A DNA stretch of 64,000 nt from VRUG01 sp965372745. GTDB lineage: Bacteria; Planctomycetota; Phycisphaerae; Sedimentisphaerales; Anaerobacaceae. The stretch lies in contig CBDVDM010000008.1 of the NCBI GenBank assembly GCA_965372745.1, positions 3,589-67,588 of the forward strand. Direction: 5' to 3'. This document shows positions 1-9,720 of this stretch, piece by piece (the stretch's first letter is position 1; every line of letters starts with the position of its first letter). The position numbers and the translations under genes are program-made. The notes beneath the pieces were generated by a model that saw only the letters and a list, made by a program, of their open reading frames with translations, did not search any database and was not told the DNA's origin.

Positions 1-10
1 ACAGGAACAT
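1..10 (-). CDS. Start of a presumed RND efflux permease (cut by window edge)
   Basis: Only three codons and one base are visible. On the minus strand an ATG overlaps the stop codon of the RND adaptor gene in the arrangement TAATG, and an AGGAGC element lies just upstream. The visible residues are Met-Phe-Leu, which is how many AcrB/CusA-type permeases begin. The order TetR, outer-membrane factor, adaptor, permease is the usual one for an RND pump operon. The identity is inferred from context; only the coupled start is seen. Confidence 0.3.
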
Positions 11-1236
11 TACATTTGCTCCTTTTGAACAGAAACTAAAGTACCTTCCTCTATCATACTCTGACCCATAGACACTACAGGTGTATTTTCAACCAGGTTC
101 CCATCGGCAATTTCTGTCCAGCCGTCGCTTTCAAGTCCGGTTTTCACCGAAACCATGTGTGCAGTATCATCTTTGATAACGAATATAACTGATTGTTCGT
201 TTCTTTTCTGGATAGCAACAGCAGGTACTCCTAATCCTTTTCTGCTTTCAAGTACGACTTCTATCTGGGCAATTGCTCCCGGAACCACGCCTTGGGGAGG
301 ATTTTTTAGAATGGACTTTATTTCAAATGTACGCAACTTAGGATTAATGGTTGGACTTTTGTAAGATACTATTTGTTGGCCAATGTCAATTCCTGAAACC
401 TCAATGTTCATACCAGTCTGACCATGAATTATTTTTGAGTAATATTGTGCTGGTAAATATGCAGAAACTTCGACCACTGAGGTATCATCAATTCGAACAA
501 CAGGCTGACCAGGTTGACCCATTTCACCCGGTTCCTGAAACCTCACGCTTACCTTTCCAGCGAGAGGAGCGTAAACCATTGTATCAGAAAGATTTTTTTG
601 AGATATTGCCAAAGCTGCTTCAGCTTGATGTACTCTTTCCGCCGTCAAATCCAGCTGTGCTTTAGCAACTTTTTGTTCTGCCTGGAGTTGCTTGAACTGC
701 GAATCCTGTTGCTCATAGGCATCAGCAGTAACGGCTTGCTTTTCAAATAAACGCTTAAAACGATTATAGTCAAGTTCGGATTTATTAAGGTCAACAGTAA
801 CTTTCTCAAGATTAGCAGCAGACTGGCGTTTAGCGAATTGAACCACAGATAATTCGTTTTTTTGAATCTCAACAATCTGTTCCAATTTTAAGGCATCGGA
901 TTTAAAAAGCCTTGTCTTTCCCGCAATAACAGAGTCACCCTCATCCACAAAAATAGTCTCAATGATCCCTTGAACTCGCGGTGATACCATCGCAAACTCC
1001 TTTGCTTCTACATTGCCTTGAACAACGACACGCTGTTCAAATGTTAGCAGGGTTGCCGGGGTTAATACTACTGGAATACGACGGCCAACAAGCGATTTAT
1101 CTGGAGTATCTTTACAGCTTTTCAAAAGAGTTCCAACGATTAATATGAAAATAATTGCAGATAAGCCGGCAATATATTTTTGCTTGTTACTCAGGTTCTT
1201 CCACTTGGCAGCTATTGTTTTCCACCTAAATTTCAT
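10..1236 (-). CDS. RND efflux periplasmic adaptor subunit (HlyD/AcrA family)
   Basis: This is a membrane fusion protein that would bridge an inner-membrane RND pump to a TolC-type channel. A membrane anchor near residues 20-40 is followed by a biotinyl-lipoyl-like half (VQGNVEAKEFAMVSPRVQG), a long alpha-helical hairpin (about 120-225), the second lipoyl half (MVYAPLAGKVSVRFQEPGEM) and beta-barrel plus membrane-proximal domains. The open frame extends to a TTG at 1257. I chose the internal ATG at 1236 because it overlaps the stop of the upstream TolC-like gene by 11 bp and has AAGGAAC just before it. The gene sits in a TetR-regulated operon with the outer-membrane partner upstream and a probable permease downstream. 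The substrate cannot be deduced. Confidence 0.9.
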   Translation of the reverse strand: MKFRWKTIAAKWKNLSNKQKYIAGLSAIIFILIVGTLLKSCKDTPDKSLVGRRIPVVLTPATLLTFEQRVVVQGNVEAKEFAMVSPRVQGIIETIFVDEGDSVIAGKTRLFKSDALKLEQIVEIQKNELSVVQFAKRQSAANLEKVTVDLNKSELDYNRFKRLFEKQAVTADAYEQQDSQFKQLQAEQKVAKAQLDLTAERVHQAEAALAISQKNLSDTMVYAPLAGKVSVRFQEPGEMGQPGQPVVRIDDTSVVEVSAYLPAQYYSKIIHGQTGMNIEVSGIDIGQQIVSYKSPTINPKLRTFEIKSILKNPPQGVVPGAIAQIEVVLESRKGLGVPAVAIQKRNEQSVIFVIKDDTAHMVSVKTGLESDGWTEIADGNLVENTPVVSMGQSMIEEGTLVSVQKEQM

Positions 1237-2629
1237 ATTCTTGTTCCTTGATTTCAATGTCTGTTTTTCCCATCACATTCAAGAAAGTTGCAGTAGTTAC
1301 CTGTAACTGGAAACGAGCATTCATCAGTCCCATTTGCGCCATGTCTTTTTCGGCTAAAACACTGAGCATTTCGGCAGAATCTACAAGTCCTTCCTGCCAC
1401 TGTTGCTGAGCTTCGACAAAATGTTTTGAAGACATACCAAAAGCTTTTCTTGCCAGTATCATTTCTTCTCTTGCATTTTTGAGATTAAGATGTGCCTTTA
1501 CCACCTCAAGTATTAATGTCATTGTTGCCTCTTCACGCTGAATAAACGCTTTCTTCTGGTGTTCTTTCGCAGCTTTATACTCATTAATATTCGCAAAACC
1601 GTTAAACAGGCTGACTGTTCCCGCTAATCCCATCGTCCAATAGTCGGGATAAGCCATAAATGAATCGGATGAATGCGTTCGATTGGCAAATCCAATTAAC
1701 CTTGGCAAAAAACCTGCTATTGCAACTTTAACTTTTTCTTTTTCAATTGCAATTTCACGGTCAGCAATTTTCAGTTGCGGATGTAAAATGAGTGTTTCTG
1801 TTATCAGTTCTTCCAAAGGCTCTTCGGGTGCGTTCAGGGGTGTTTGGACTTCTAAAGAAATATCTGCCAGAGGTGATAATCCCATTGCTGTTAAAAGATC
1901 CGCCTTGGCCTGGCTAAGTGCGTATTGTGTACGATGAAGATCGGTACGCCGCGATACCGCCATAACCTCAGCTTGCTCAGCCTGCCACTTACTAACCAGT
2001 CCTTCATCATAAAAGGCACTAAGTTGTTTTTCCAACGCTGTGGCAGCAGTTGCCTGGCTGGTCAGAGCTTTTTCAATCTCCTGCAGGCCAAGACAATGGA
2101 AATACATAACGGTAATCTCTAACACCGTCATTTGTTTTGTATATTCTGTAACAAATTCGGCAATCTCCTCGCCTCTTTGGTGCATCGAATACATAAACCA
2201 TGTTGAAGGGTCGAAAACTGACATCTGAATCTGCCATGTGATATCTCTGACACTTTTGTCGTGCATAGCAACCGGACCAGAGCCGAACTTAACCTTTGGC
2301 TGGCGGTCCCATTTGGTATAACCGTAATTAAGATTCACACTTGGCAGAAAATAAGAGAAGGCAACTTTTTTCTCAAGTTTGGCAATTCGTTTCTGAATCT
2401 CAGACGCTCTAATTCTCAGGTTATGCTGCAAAGCAATTTGAATGCAATCGTCTAAGCAAAAACTATTACTGTCAGACAATATTTTTTCTGTCTTCTCAGA
2501 AATAGTTCTGTGGTAGATTTCTATATGTTCTCTGCGAACTGCGTCAGCATCAAAGTTGCTGCACCCGCTCAGAAAAAGCACACAAATAACAAAGCTAAAC
2601 ATCAGTATTTTTATGGCTCTATATATCAT
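1226..2629 (-). CDS. TolC/OprM-type outer-membrane efflux lipoprotein
   Basis: This is an outer-membrane factor forming the exit duct of a tripartite efflux pump. A hydrophobic N-terminus ends in a lipobox (LFLSGC), so the mature protein is probably a lipoprotein. The remainder shows the two-fold repeated alpha-helical/beta-strand organisation of the OEP family, for example ALQHNLRIRASEIQKRIA in the first half and ILHPQLKIADREIAIEKEK in the second. Length (about 467 residues) is normal. The frame can be extended to a GTG at 2638, but ATG 2629 is preferred. Its start overlaps the end of the TetR gene by 11 bp and its end overlaps the adaptor gene, so the three are translationally coupled. Confidence 0.88.
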   Translation of the reverse strand: MIYRAIKILMFSFVICVLFLSGCSNFDADAVRREHIEIYHRTISEKTEKILSDSNSFCLDDCIQIALQHNLRIRASEIQKRIAKLEKKVAFSYFLPSVNLNYGYTKWDRQPKVKFGSGPVAMHDKSVRDITWQIQMSVFDPSTWFMYSMHQRGEEIAEFVTEYTKQMTVLEITVMYFHCLGLQEIEKALTSQATAATALEKQLSAFYDEGLVSKWQAEQAEVMAVSRRTDLHRTQYALSQAKADLLTAMGLSPLADISLEVQTPLNAPEEPLEELITETLILHPQLKIADREIAIEKEKVKVAIAGFLPRLIGFANRTHSSDSFMAYPDYWTMGLAGTVSLFNGFANINEYKAAKEHQKKAFIQREEATMTLILEVVKAHLNLKNAREEMILARKAFGMSSKHFVEAQQQWQEGLVDSAEMLSVLAEKDMAQMGLMNARFQLQVTTATFLNVMGKTDIEIKEQEYEI

Positions 2630-3260
2630 TTTGAACACTTAAGGACTTCGCTATCCCCGTGAAAAACAGTTCCTTAATTCTTGATATCCCATTCTCAATT
2701 GATATTTTCTCAGGATTCTTGATAACTGAAAATATGAATGACTCCAATACTGCAGAAAGCGACAATGTCGTTATCCATGGATCAATGCTTTTGAAGATGC
2801 CGTTACGCATTCCTGATTTGAAAACATCTGAGAGCTTTTGCCGGATTACTTCTCTAACCGCATCGGTCTCCGGCTCAACATCGGGACCTAAAGTCAAGGC
2901 GGATTGGAGATTCTGCGACAGATACAATCTGATAGATGATGCGTATTCTTCAATGATTTGCTTGTGAGCTTCGATATAACTGGTTATTTTTCGCTTTTCA
3001 TCTGCTTTTTCATCCAAAATCGGAATGAGGATATCAGAAACTCTGTTGGCACAGGACCTAATCAATGCCGCGAAAAGCGACTCTTTGCTCTCAAAAAACT
3101 TGTACAGAGTGCCGACAGAAAACTCTGATTGCTCTGCGATCTCCTGCATAGAGACATTGTGAAAACCTCTGTCGGAGAACAACTTAAGTGCGGCTGTTAG
3201 AATCTCTTCCTTATGCCGTAGTTTTTCCCTTTCTTTTCGTGATAGGCCTGTTTTAGTCAT
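2619..3260 (-). CDS. TetR/AcrR-family transcriptional regulator
   Basis: This is a one-component repressor that probably controls the efflux operon it heads. The N-terminal helix-turn-helix is clear: ILTAALKLFSDRGFHNVSMQ followed by IAEQSEFSVGTLYKFFESKE (residues about 19-65). The C-terminal ligand-binding region is variable, as expected for the family. Length is 213 residues. A good ribosome binding site (TTAGGAGAAAATC) precedes the ATG. Being the first gene of a coupled regulator-TolC-adaptor unit suggests autoregulation. The AT-rich upstream segment (about 3300-3350) carries imperfect palindromic ATAT-type sequence that could be an operator, but I cannot define it. The inducer is unknown. 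Confidence 0.9.
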   Translation of the reverse strand: MTKTGLSRKEREKLRHKEEILTAALKLFSDRGFHNVSMQEIAEQSEFSVGTLYKFFESKESLFAALIRSCANRVSDILIPILDEKADEKRKITSYIEAHKQIIEEYASSIRLYLSQNLQSALTLGPDVEPETDAVREVIRQKLSDVFKSGMRNGIFKSIDPWITTLSLSAVLESFIFSVIKNPEKISIENGISRIKELFFTGIAKSLSVQNDI

Positions 3261-3443
3261 GATTTTCTCCTAATGTCTACAGTTAACAGTCCGAGAATGC
3301 CTATTTATATTACGATATCTATATTCATATTATAAATAATAATTCACATTCTGGCAAGAGGTTTTTCTTTTTTTATATACGGACGATTTGTTTTGACGTA
3401 AGTGCAGGATTTATGGCAAGTTATAAAAGATATGGTTTACCGC

Positions 3444-3647
3444 TTAGTGCAGTTCTTTAACCTGTTCAGCTAATAGTCCCAGTGCATTAACTGCATAGCC
3501 GAATGCTGCTACACCGGAAAGCATAAGACCTGTAGCAGTTTTGATATCTTCGGATTTGCAGCTTAACTTTATCCTACGACCAATATGACGAAAAGCGTTA
3601 CAGACACTCCTGACATTTCCGACATTGTAATCAATAACAACTATCAT
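3444..3647 (-). pseudogene. hisH: Truncated hisH (glutamine amidotransferase subunit of IGP synthase), N-terminal remnant
   Basis: The 67-residue frame begins like HisH (MIVVIDYNVGNVRSV) and includes the LSGVAAFGYA region corresponding to the PGVGAFG motif of intact enzymes. It stops just after VKEL, before the GxCLGMQ nucleophile motif would appear. Intact HisH is about 200 residues, so both the catalytic cysteine and the His/Glu pair are absent. No further HisH-like sequence is visible downstream to 3261. The frame keeps an ATG with a GGTGA element and lies 14 bp after carA, so it could still be translated as the last cistron of the gltBD-nadE-carBA unit. Either it is a degenerate relic or a short derived peptide; I favour a relic. 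Confidence 0.7.
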
Positions 3648-3661
3648 AATTCACCAAAAGG

Positions 3662-4774
3662 TCATTTACCCATTAATTCAATAAAGGTCTCAAAAAGGTA
3701 CGCTGAATCATGTGGGCCGGGCGAAGCTTCTGGGTGGTACTGAACTGAAAAAGCAGCAAGTTTCTTACATCGAATGCCTTCGACCGTGTTATCATTTAAA
3801 TTTACGTGTGTCAATTCGACATTCTTATTCTTGAGCGAATCTACATCAACGCAAAAACCATGATTTTGACTGGTAATTTCAATCTTGCCGGTTTGCAGAT
3901 TCTTAACAGGGTGGTTTGCTCCTCTGTGGCCGAATTTCAGCTTATAAGTCTTGCCTCCAAGTGCTAATGAAAGAATTTGATGGCCGAGACATATCCCGAA
4001 AATAGGCACTTTACCAAGAAGACTTTTTACTGTTTCAACAGCATAGGTTACAGGGAAAGGGTCACCTGGGCCGTTGCTCAGGAATACGCCATCAGGTTTT
4101 TGGCTGAGAACTTCATCGGAAGAAGTAGCAGCTGGTACAACCTTTACATCACAGCCATGCGAGCAAAGCAATCTGAGTATATTGTGCTTTATGCCAAAAT
4201 CGAAAGCCACAATCTTATATTTTTTTTCGGGCTTCTGTTCATTTGCGTTTAATACATCAATTACAGGCTTATCCCATGAGTATGGTTTCTTAGCGGTAAC
4301 ATCTTTGACAATGTCTCTGCCAACAAAACCTGGATAATTTGCGAGTTTCTTTTTGAGCTTATCTATATTTAAATTCGTCGATGAGATAATTCCTTTCATC
4401 GCGCCTTGAGTGCGGATATGTTTTACGAGCTTTCTTGTATCGATGCCCTCGAGACCAATTACATTGTTGGCTTCTAAATAATCATTCAGAGAATCTTTAT
4501 TTTGCCAGTTACTTGGGTATTCACAGTTTTCTTTGACGATAAAGCCACTTGCAAAAACTTTTCTTGATTCCCAGTCAGACTGGTTAGTGCCATAATTGCC
4601 AATCAATGGATATGTCATCGTTATTATCTGTTCGTTATATGATGGGTCAGTTAGTATTTCCTGATATCCGGTCATGCTTGTATTAAACACAACTTCCCCG
4701 CACTTTTGGCCTTTAGCTCCAAAAGAATTACCTTCAAAAACCGTGTCGTCTTCGAGTAATAAAATTGCTTTCAC
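3662..4774 (-). CDS. carA: Carbamoyl-phosphate synthase small (glutaminase) subunit
   Basis: It hydrolyses glutamine and channels ammonia to CarB for carbamoyl phosphate, the precursor of pyrimidines and arginine. The N-terminal CPSase_sm domain (EDDTVFEGNSFGAKGQ, then GEVVFNTSMTGYQEILTDPS) is followed by a class I glutamine amidotransferase domain with the nucleophile motif GICLGHQ and the C-terminal His-Pro-Glu of QYHPEASPGPHD. All three triad positions are present. Length (370 residues) is standard. It lies 14 bp after carB on the same strand, so the pair is co-transcribed. The cytosolic complex needs both genes and both are intact here. Confidence 0.97.
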   Translation of the reverse strand: MKAILLLEDDTVFEGNSFGAKGQKCGEVVFNTSMTGYQEILTDPSYNEQIITMTYPLIGNYGTNQSDWESRKVFASGFIVKENCEYPSNWQNKDSLNDYLEANNVIGLEGIDTRKLVKHIRTQGAMKGIISSTNLNIDKLKKKLANYPGFVGRDIVKDVTAKKPYSWDKPVIDVLNANEQKPEKKYKIVAFDFGIKHNILRLLCSHGCDVKVVPAATSSDEVLSQKPDGVFLSNGPGDPFPVTYAVETVKSLLGKVPIFGICLGHQILSLALGGKTYKLKFGHRGANHPVKNLQTGKIEITSQNHGFCVDVDSLKNKNVELTHVNLNDNTVEGIRCKKLAAFSVQYHPEASPGPHDSAYLFETFIELMGK

Positions 4775-4788
4775 CTCTAAATCTACTC

Positions 4789-7700
4789 CTAACTGTAGTA
4801 ATGTTGAATTGGCTTTACACTTAGTTTTCTTTCTTTCATCGCTGAGATGGCTTTTACCACCGCTGCGGCACCTCTTATTGTTGTTACATACGGAATTTGT
4901 TTATCAAGAGCAGTCCTTCTTATTGAGAAAGAATCCTTGATTGATTGAGCGCCTATTGTGGTGTTTATGATAAGGTCAACTTTGCCATTTATTATCCAGT
5001 CGACTATATTTGGTCTGCCTTCGGCCATCTTTAGTACAAACTCAGATGGTACGTTGTTATTAATAAACTCGATACATGTGCCTTTCGTTGCGATAATTTT
5101 AAAGCCCATTTGCTGTAATTGGGCCGCAAGCTCGACAGCCTTTTTCTTATCACTGTCCTTGACACTAAAAAGTACGCTGCCGGTTGTCGGTAAGCTGTTT
5201 CCCGCTGCCATTTGGGATTTTGCGAAAGCCATTCCGAAATCATCTGATAAACCCATAACTTCGCCGGTAGAGAGCATTTCCGGCCCAAGCAATGTATCTA
5301 TGCCGGGGAATTTTAAGAATGGGAATACCGCTTCTTTCACTGAGAAATGCTTCGGCTGTATTTCCCTGGTAAAGTTCAACTCATCCAAAGTCATTCCCGT
5401 TATCACCTTTGTTGCAAGCTTGGCTAAGGGAACACCAATCGATTTGCTAACGAAGGGAATAGTTCGTGATGCACGCGGGTTGACTTCGAGTATATAAATT
5501 TCATTATCTTTAACAGCAAACTGGATGTTCATCAGGCCTTTAACTTTTAATTCAATTGCTAAAAGTTTTGTTTGCCGCTTGATCTCCTCAAGGACTTTTT
5601 TGCTTATTGAAACCGGAGGCAGCGAACAGGCACTATCACCGGAATGGACACCAGCTTCTTCAATATGTTCCATAATCCCGGCAACCACTACTTGCTTACC
5701 ATCACTTATAGCATCGACATCCAGCTCTGTCGCATCGTCGAGAAATTTGTCTATCAAAATCGGATGCTTGCCTGAAGCTTCAATTGCATTTTCAACGCAG
5801 GCTCGAAGCGATTTTTCATCGTGAACAATCACCATTGCTCTACCGCCCAATACAAAAGAAGGCCTGATTAGTAAGGGGAACCCAAGTTTTTTCGCAATTT
5901 TCAAGGCTTCTTCGTATGTTGTGGCAGTTCCGCTGTATGGTTGACGAAGTTGTAATTTTTTGACCAGCTTATTGAATAGCTTGCGGTTCTCAGCTTGGGC
6001 GATACTGTCAGGCGAGGTGCCGATTATCTTTACTCCGGCTTTTTCCAAAGGAACAGCTAACTTCAAAGGTGTCTGCCCGCCGAATTGAACAATAACACCA
6101 TCGGGCTTTTCCTTTTCAATGATGTTCATTACATCTTCAAACGTCAACGGCTCAAAGTAAAGTCTGTCAGAGGTGTCATAGTCGGTGCTTACCGTTTCTG
6201 GATTGCAGTTTACCATTATTGACTCGATGCCTATTTCCTTTAGAGCGAAGGCTGCGTGGACACAGCAATAATCGAATTCGATTCCCTGGCCTATGCGATT
6301 GGGGCCTCCACCGAGGATAATAACTTTCTTACTATTGGTTGGGTTTGCTTCACATTCGCTTTCAAAAGTTGAGTAAAGATACGGAGTGTGGGCTTCAAAT
6401 TCAGCTCCACAGGTATCAACTGTTTTGTAGACAGCGTTTACTTCCATCTGTTGGCGATGTTTTCTAAAATTTTCTTCTGAGATATTAAATAGAGATGCTA
6501 TGTATTTGTCGCTGAAACCATGCTCTTTGGCCTTACGTATTAGACTTGGCCCAAGTTTATTAAAAGTAGTCGACTTGATTTTTTTCTCGAGCTTGACAAT
6601 ATCATTGATATTATTGAGAAACCAGGGGTCGATTTTTGTTAGTTGGAAAATTTCATCGGTTGAAAGTTTCCTTCTAAAAGCTTCAGCAACATACCAGATT
6701 TTGTCCCAGCAGTTGGTTTGCAGTTTCCTTTTCAACTGAGCCAGGGTAAGCTCGTCGTTAGTATGCTTTTTGTCGAGCGAATAACGGTCTATTTCCAGCG
6801 ACCTTATAGCTTTCTGGAAGGCTTCTTTGAAGGTTCTTCCGATGGCCATAGCTTCGCCGACGGATTTCATCTGGACAGTAAGTTCGGGGCTGGTTTCAGG
6901 AAATTTTTCAAATGTAAACCGCGGCCATTTAACAACACAGTAATCAATAGTAGGTTCAAAACAGGCAGGTGTTTTCTTTGTAATATCGTTGGGGATTTCA
7001 TCCAAAGTATAGCCAACAGCTAACAACGAAGCTATTTTGGCAATAGGAAACCCCGTGGCCTTGGATGCGAGAGCAGAGCTTCGCGAAACACGGGGGTTCA
7101 TTTCGATTACATATAGTTTGCCATTTTCGGGATTAACCGCAAATTGTATATTTGAACCGCCTGTTTCAACGCCGATAGCGCGAATAATCTTTAGTGAGGC
7201 ATCGCGCATAATTTGATATTCCTTGTCGGTCAGCGTTTGGGCCGGGGCCACTGTGATGCTGTCGCCGGTGTGGATACCCATAGGGTCGAGATTTTCTATC
7301 GAGCAGACGATGACAACGTTGTCCTTCCTATCCCGCATTACCTCAAGCTCGTATTCCTTCCAGCCGACCAAGGATTCTTCAACAAGAACCTGGTTCTTGG
7401 GACTCAGATTCAGCCCCCAGTGAATGAACTCAGTGTATTCATCCATATTATAAGCAACATTCCCGCCCATACCTCCTAACGTATATGAAGGACGAATAAT
7501 AACAGGGAATCCTATCTTCTTGATAACCCTTTGTGCCTCCTTCAAGGAATGAACATAACCGCTTTGGGGAACTTCCAGGCCAATCTCCTCGATGATTTTC
7601 TTGAACTTATCTCTTTCTTCCGCCCGCTTGATTGCTTTGAGATTTGCCCCGAGCAGTTTAACATTGTATTTTTTCAGCACACCCGATTCCGCTAAAGCAA

Positions 7701-7998
7701 CTGCAGCATTGAGACCTGTCTGGCCTCCTAATGTTGGCAGTAAACTATCTGGTTTTTCTTTACGTATTATCTTCTCGACGATTTCCGGCGTGATAGGCTC
7801 AATATATGTCCTATCCGCCATTTCCGGGTCTGTCATTATTGTAGCCGGATTACTGTTGACTAAAACTACCTTGTAGCCTTCCTGCCGGAGCACTTTACAC
7901 GCCTGAGCACCGGAATAATCGAATTCACAACCCTGGCCTATGACGATAGGGCCGGAGCCTATAATTAATATCTTCTTGATGTCTTTACGTTTCGGCAT
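4789..7998 (-). CDS. carB: Carbamoyl-phosphate synthase large subunit
   Basis: This is the synthetase subunit that makes carbamoyl phosphate from bicarbonate, ATP and glutamine-derived ammonia. The two homologous synthetase halves are both visible. The first opens with KILIIGSGPIVIGQGCEFDY and the second with KVIILGGGPNRIGQGIEFDY. Each is followed by an ATP-grasp domain (VRPSYTLGG in the first half, RPSFVLGGRAM in the second). A C-terminal MGS-like allosteric domain follows (TKGTCIEF and NTTIG motifs). At 1069 residues it matches the family length with no frameshift. It sits between nadE (45 bp upstream) and carA (14 bp downstream) in a long minus-strand unit dominated by glutamine-amide enzymes. 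Confidence 0.97.
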   Translation of the reverse strand: MPKRKDIKKILIIGSGPIVIGQGCEFDYSGAQACKVLRQEGYKVVLVNSNPATIMTDPEMADRTYIEPITPEIVEKIIRKEKPDSLLPTLGGQTGLNAAVALAESGVLKKYNVKLLGANLKAIKRAEERDKFKKIIEEIGLEVPQSGYVHSLKEAQRVIKKIGFPVIIRPSYTLGGMGGNVAYNMDEYTEFIHWGLNLSPKNQVLVEESLVGWKEYELEVMRDRKDNVVIVCSIENLDPMGIHTGDSITVAPAQTLTDKEYQIMRDASLKIIRAIGVETGGSNIQFAVNPENGKLYVIEMNPRVSRSSALASKATGFPIAKIASLLAVGYTLDEIPNDITKKTPACFEPTIDYCVVKWPRFTFEKFPETSPELTVQMKSVGEAMAIGRTFKEAFQKAIRSLEIDRYSLDKKHTNDELTLAQLKRKLQTNCWDKIWYVAEAFRRKLSTDEIFQLTKIDPWFLNNINDIVKLEKKIKSTTFNKLGPSLIRKAKEHGFSDKYIASLFNISEENFRKHRQQMEVNAVYKTVDTCGAEFEAHTPYLYSTFESECEANPTNSKKVIILGGGPNRIGQGIEFDYCCVHAAFALKEIGIESIMVNCNPETVSTDYDTSDRLYFEPLTFEDVMNIIEKEKPDGVIVQFGGQTPLKLAVPLEKAGVKIIGTSPDSIAQAENRKLFNKLVKKLQLRQPYSGTATTYEEALKIAKKLGFPLLIRPSFVLGGRAMVIVHDEKSLRACVENAIEASGKHPILIDKFLDDATELDVDAISDGKQVVVAGIMEHIEEAGVHSGDSACSLPPVSISKKVLEEIKRQTKLLAIELKVKGLMNIQFAVKDNEIYILEVNPRASRTIPFVSKSIGVPLAKLATKVITGMTLDELNFTREIQPKHFSVKEAVFPFLKFPGIDTLLGPEMLSTGEVMGLSDDFGMAFAKSQMAAGNSLPTTGSVLFSVKDSDKKKAVELAAQLQQMGFKIIATKGTCIEFINNNVPSEFVLKMAEGRPNIVDWIINGKVDLIINTTIGAQSIKDSFSIRRTALDKQIPYVTTIRGAAAVVKAISAMKERKLSVKPIQHYYS

Positions 7999-8043
7999 CG
8001 TTTTCTTTCTCGATTGTTTTAAATCATTGACCTTGGTATGGTC

Positions 8044-9708
8044 TTATTTACCATTAAATCCCTTAGAAGTATAAAGGTTTGTTATTGGCATTCGCCTGTC
8101 TTTACCAAATGCTTTCGGAGTGATTTTAATCCCAGGCGGTGATTGCCTTCTTTTATATTCACTTCGATCGACCATATTAACTACCTGATTAACAACGTCT
8201 TTTGGCAAACCTTCTTCAATCAGCTCAGAAGTTGATTTGTCTTCTTCTACATAACCTTTAAGTATTTGATCAAGCCGGTCATACTGTGGCAACGAGTCGA
8301 TATCTTTCTGATTTTCTCTAAGTTCAGCACTTGGTGGTCGGTTTATCACAGTAACGGGAATAACTTCATGGTGGTGAATCCTGTTTACATATTCAGCTAA
8401 TTGATATACCATTGTTTTGGGAACATCCTTCAAGACTGCAAAACCACCGGCGGTGTCGCCATAGAGGGTGGAATATCCAACTGCAGTTTCGCTTTTGTTG
8501 CTCGTAGTCAAGACAAGAAAACCGTACTGATTGCTCAAAGACATAAGTATGCATCCACGAATCCTCGCCTGAAGATTTTCATAAGCCAGACTATCAGTAG
8601 TCCATTTATCAAATTTACCAAACAAACTATTGAACTTATCAAGCACCGTTTCGATAGGAACGCTATAGAACTCAATATCCAGATTATCTGCCAGCATTTG
8701 TGCATCTTTTATTGTCTCAGTGCTATTGAACTTCGAAGGCATGGTTATCCCAACAACATTTTTTGCACCTAAAGCATCTACAGCGATAGCAGCAGTCAGA
8801 GATGAATCTATACCGCCGCTTAGGCCGATTACAACCTTGGAAAAATTGTTCTTCCGTACATAATCTTTCGTTCCAAGTATAAGTGAGTTATAGATATCAG
8901 TAATTGAATCAATTGGTGTAGGAAAAGTGCAGGCCTCATAGTTTTTGAGACCTTTGACTTTAATCCCATCGCTGCTATTGGCCGCTGAAAAATCTGCCAT
9001 TAGCATATCTTCTTCAAACGCCTTTGCCTGACAAACAATCTGCCCGGAAGAATCAACAAACATACTCCGGCCATCAAAAACCAGCTCATCCTGGCCGCCA
9101 ACAAGATTGCAATATGCAACAGCACAATTAAAATGTTTTGCACACTCGCTAAGAATTTGCTGTCGCTGTTCGATTTTACCTGTGTGAAAAGGAGATGCTG
9201 AGATATTTATGATTATGTTTATTGGCTGCGTTTTCTCAAATAAACTATCCATCCATTTGAGCCACCATATATCCTCACAAATTGTAAATCCAAAAATCAG
9301 ACCATCTATGTTCATACACAGTGCTTCGGTGCCGGGCCGAAAATAACGTTTTTCATCGAAAACACCGCAATTAGGCAGGATATTTTTGTGGTAGATTTTT
9401 TTGACCTGACCTTCTTGCAGCACTGCAAGTGAATTGTAAAAATCTTTTTCGTTAGCCTCTGCAAAACCAGTGATGATGGTAATACCGGGACAATTCTTTG
9501 CCAGATGCTCAACAGCTAATCGATTATCTTTTAGAAATTGCTCTTTAAGCAGCAAGTCTTCAGGAGGATATCCGCACACGCTCATCTCAGGAAATACAAC
9601 AATATCTGCACCAAGTTCAAAAGCCTTGATACTCAAATCCTGCATTCTGTTGACATTACCCTTAATGTCACCAACTGAAGCATTAAATTGTGCCAATGCT
9701 ATTCTCAA
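8044..9708 (-). CDS. nadE: Glutamine-dependent NAD+ synthetase
   Basis: It catalyses the last step of NAD synthesis, amidating nicotinic acid adenine dinucleotide with nitrogen from glutamine. The N-terminal nitrilase-type glutaminase domain shows the Glu-Lys-Cys triad: Glu41 in VVFPEMSVCGYP, Lys108 in IYHKNILPN and Cys144 in TICEDIWW. The C-terminal ATP-pyrophosphatase domain contains GLSGGIDSSL and the downstream TSNKSETAVGYSTLYGD motif. Length (554 residues) fits the two-domain form. Because the glutaminase domain is intact, it should use glutamine rather than free ammonia. It is 12 bp after gltD and upstream of carBA. Confidence 0.96.
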   Translation of the reverse strand: MRIALAQFNASVGDIKGNVNRMQDLSIKAFELGADIVVFPEMSVCGYPPEDLLLKEQFLKDNRLAVEHLAKNCPGITIITGFAEANEKDFYNSLAVLQEGQVKKIYHKNILPNCGVFDEKRYFRPGTEALCMNIDGLIFGFTICEDIWWLKWMDSLFEKTQPINIIINISASPFHTGKIEQRQQILSECAKHFNCAVAYCNLVGGQDELVFDGRSMFVDSSGQIVCQAKAFEEDMLMADFSAANSSDGIKVKGLKNYEACTFPTPIDSITDIYNSLILGTKDYVRKNNFSKVVIGLSGGIDSSLTAAIAVDALGAKNVVGITMPSKFNSTETIKDAQMLADNLDIEFYSVPIETVLDKFNSLFGKFDKWTTDSLAYENLQARIRGCILMSLSNQYGFLVLTTSNKSETAVGYSTLYGDTAGGFAVLKDVPKTMVYQLAEYVNRIHHHEVIPVTVINRPPSAELRENQKDIDSLPQYDRLDQILKGYVEEDKSTSELIEEGLPKDVVNQVVNMVDRSEYKRRQSPPGIKITPKAFGKDRRMPITNLYTSKGFNGK

Positions 9709-9720
9709 ATTAGTTTCCTC

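Noticed and set aside
4958..5497. 179-codon plus-strand frame inside carB
   Set aside because: Shadow of a highly conserved enzyme gene on the other strand.
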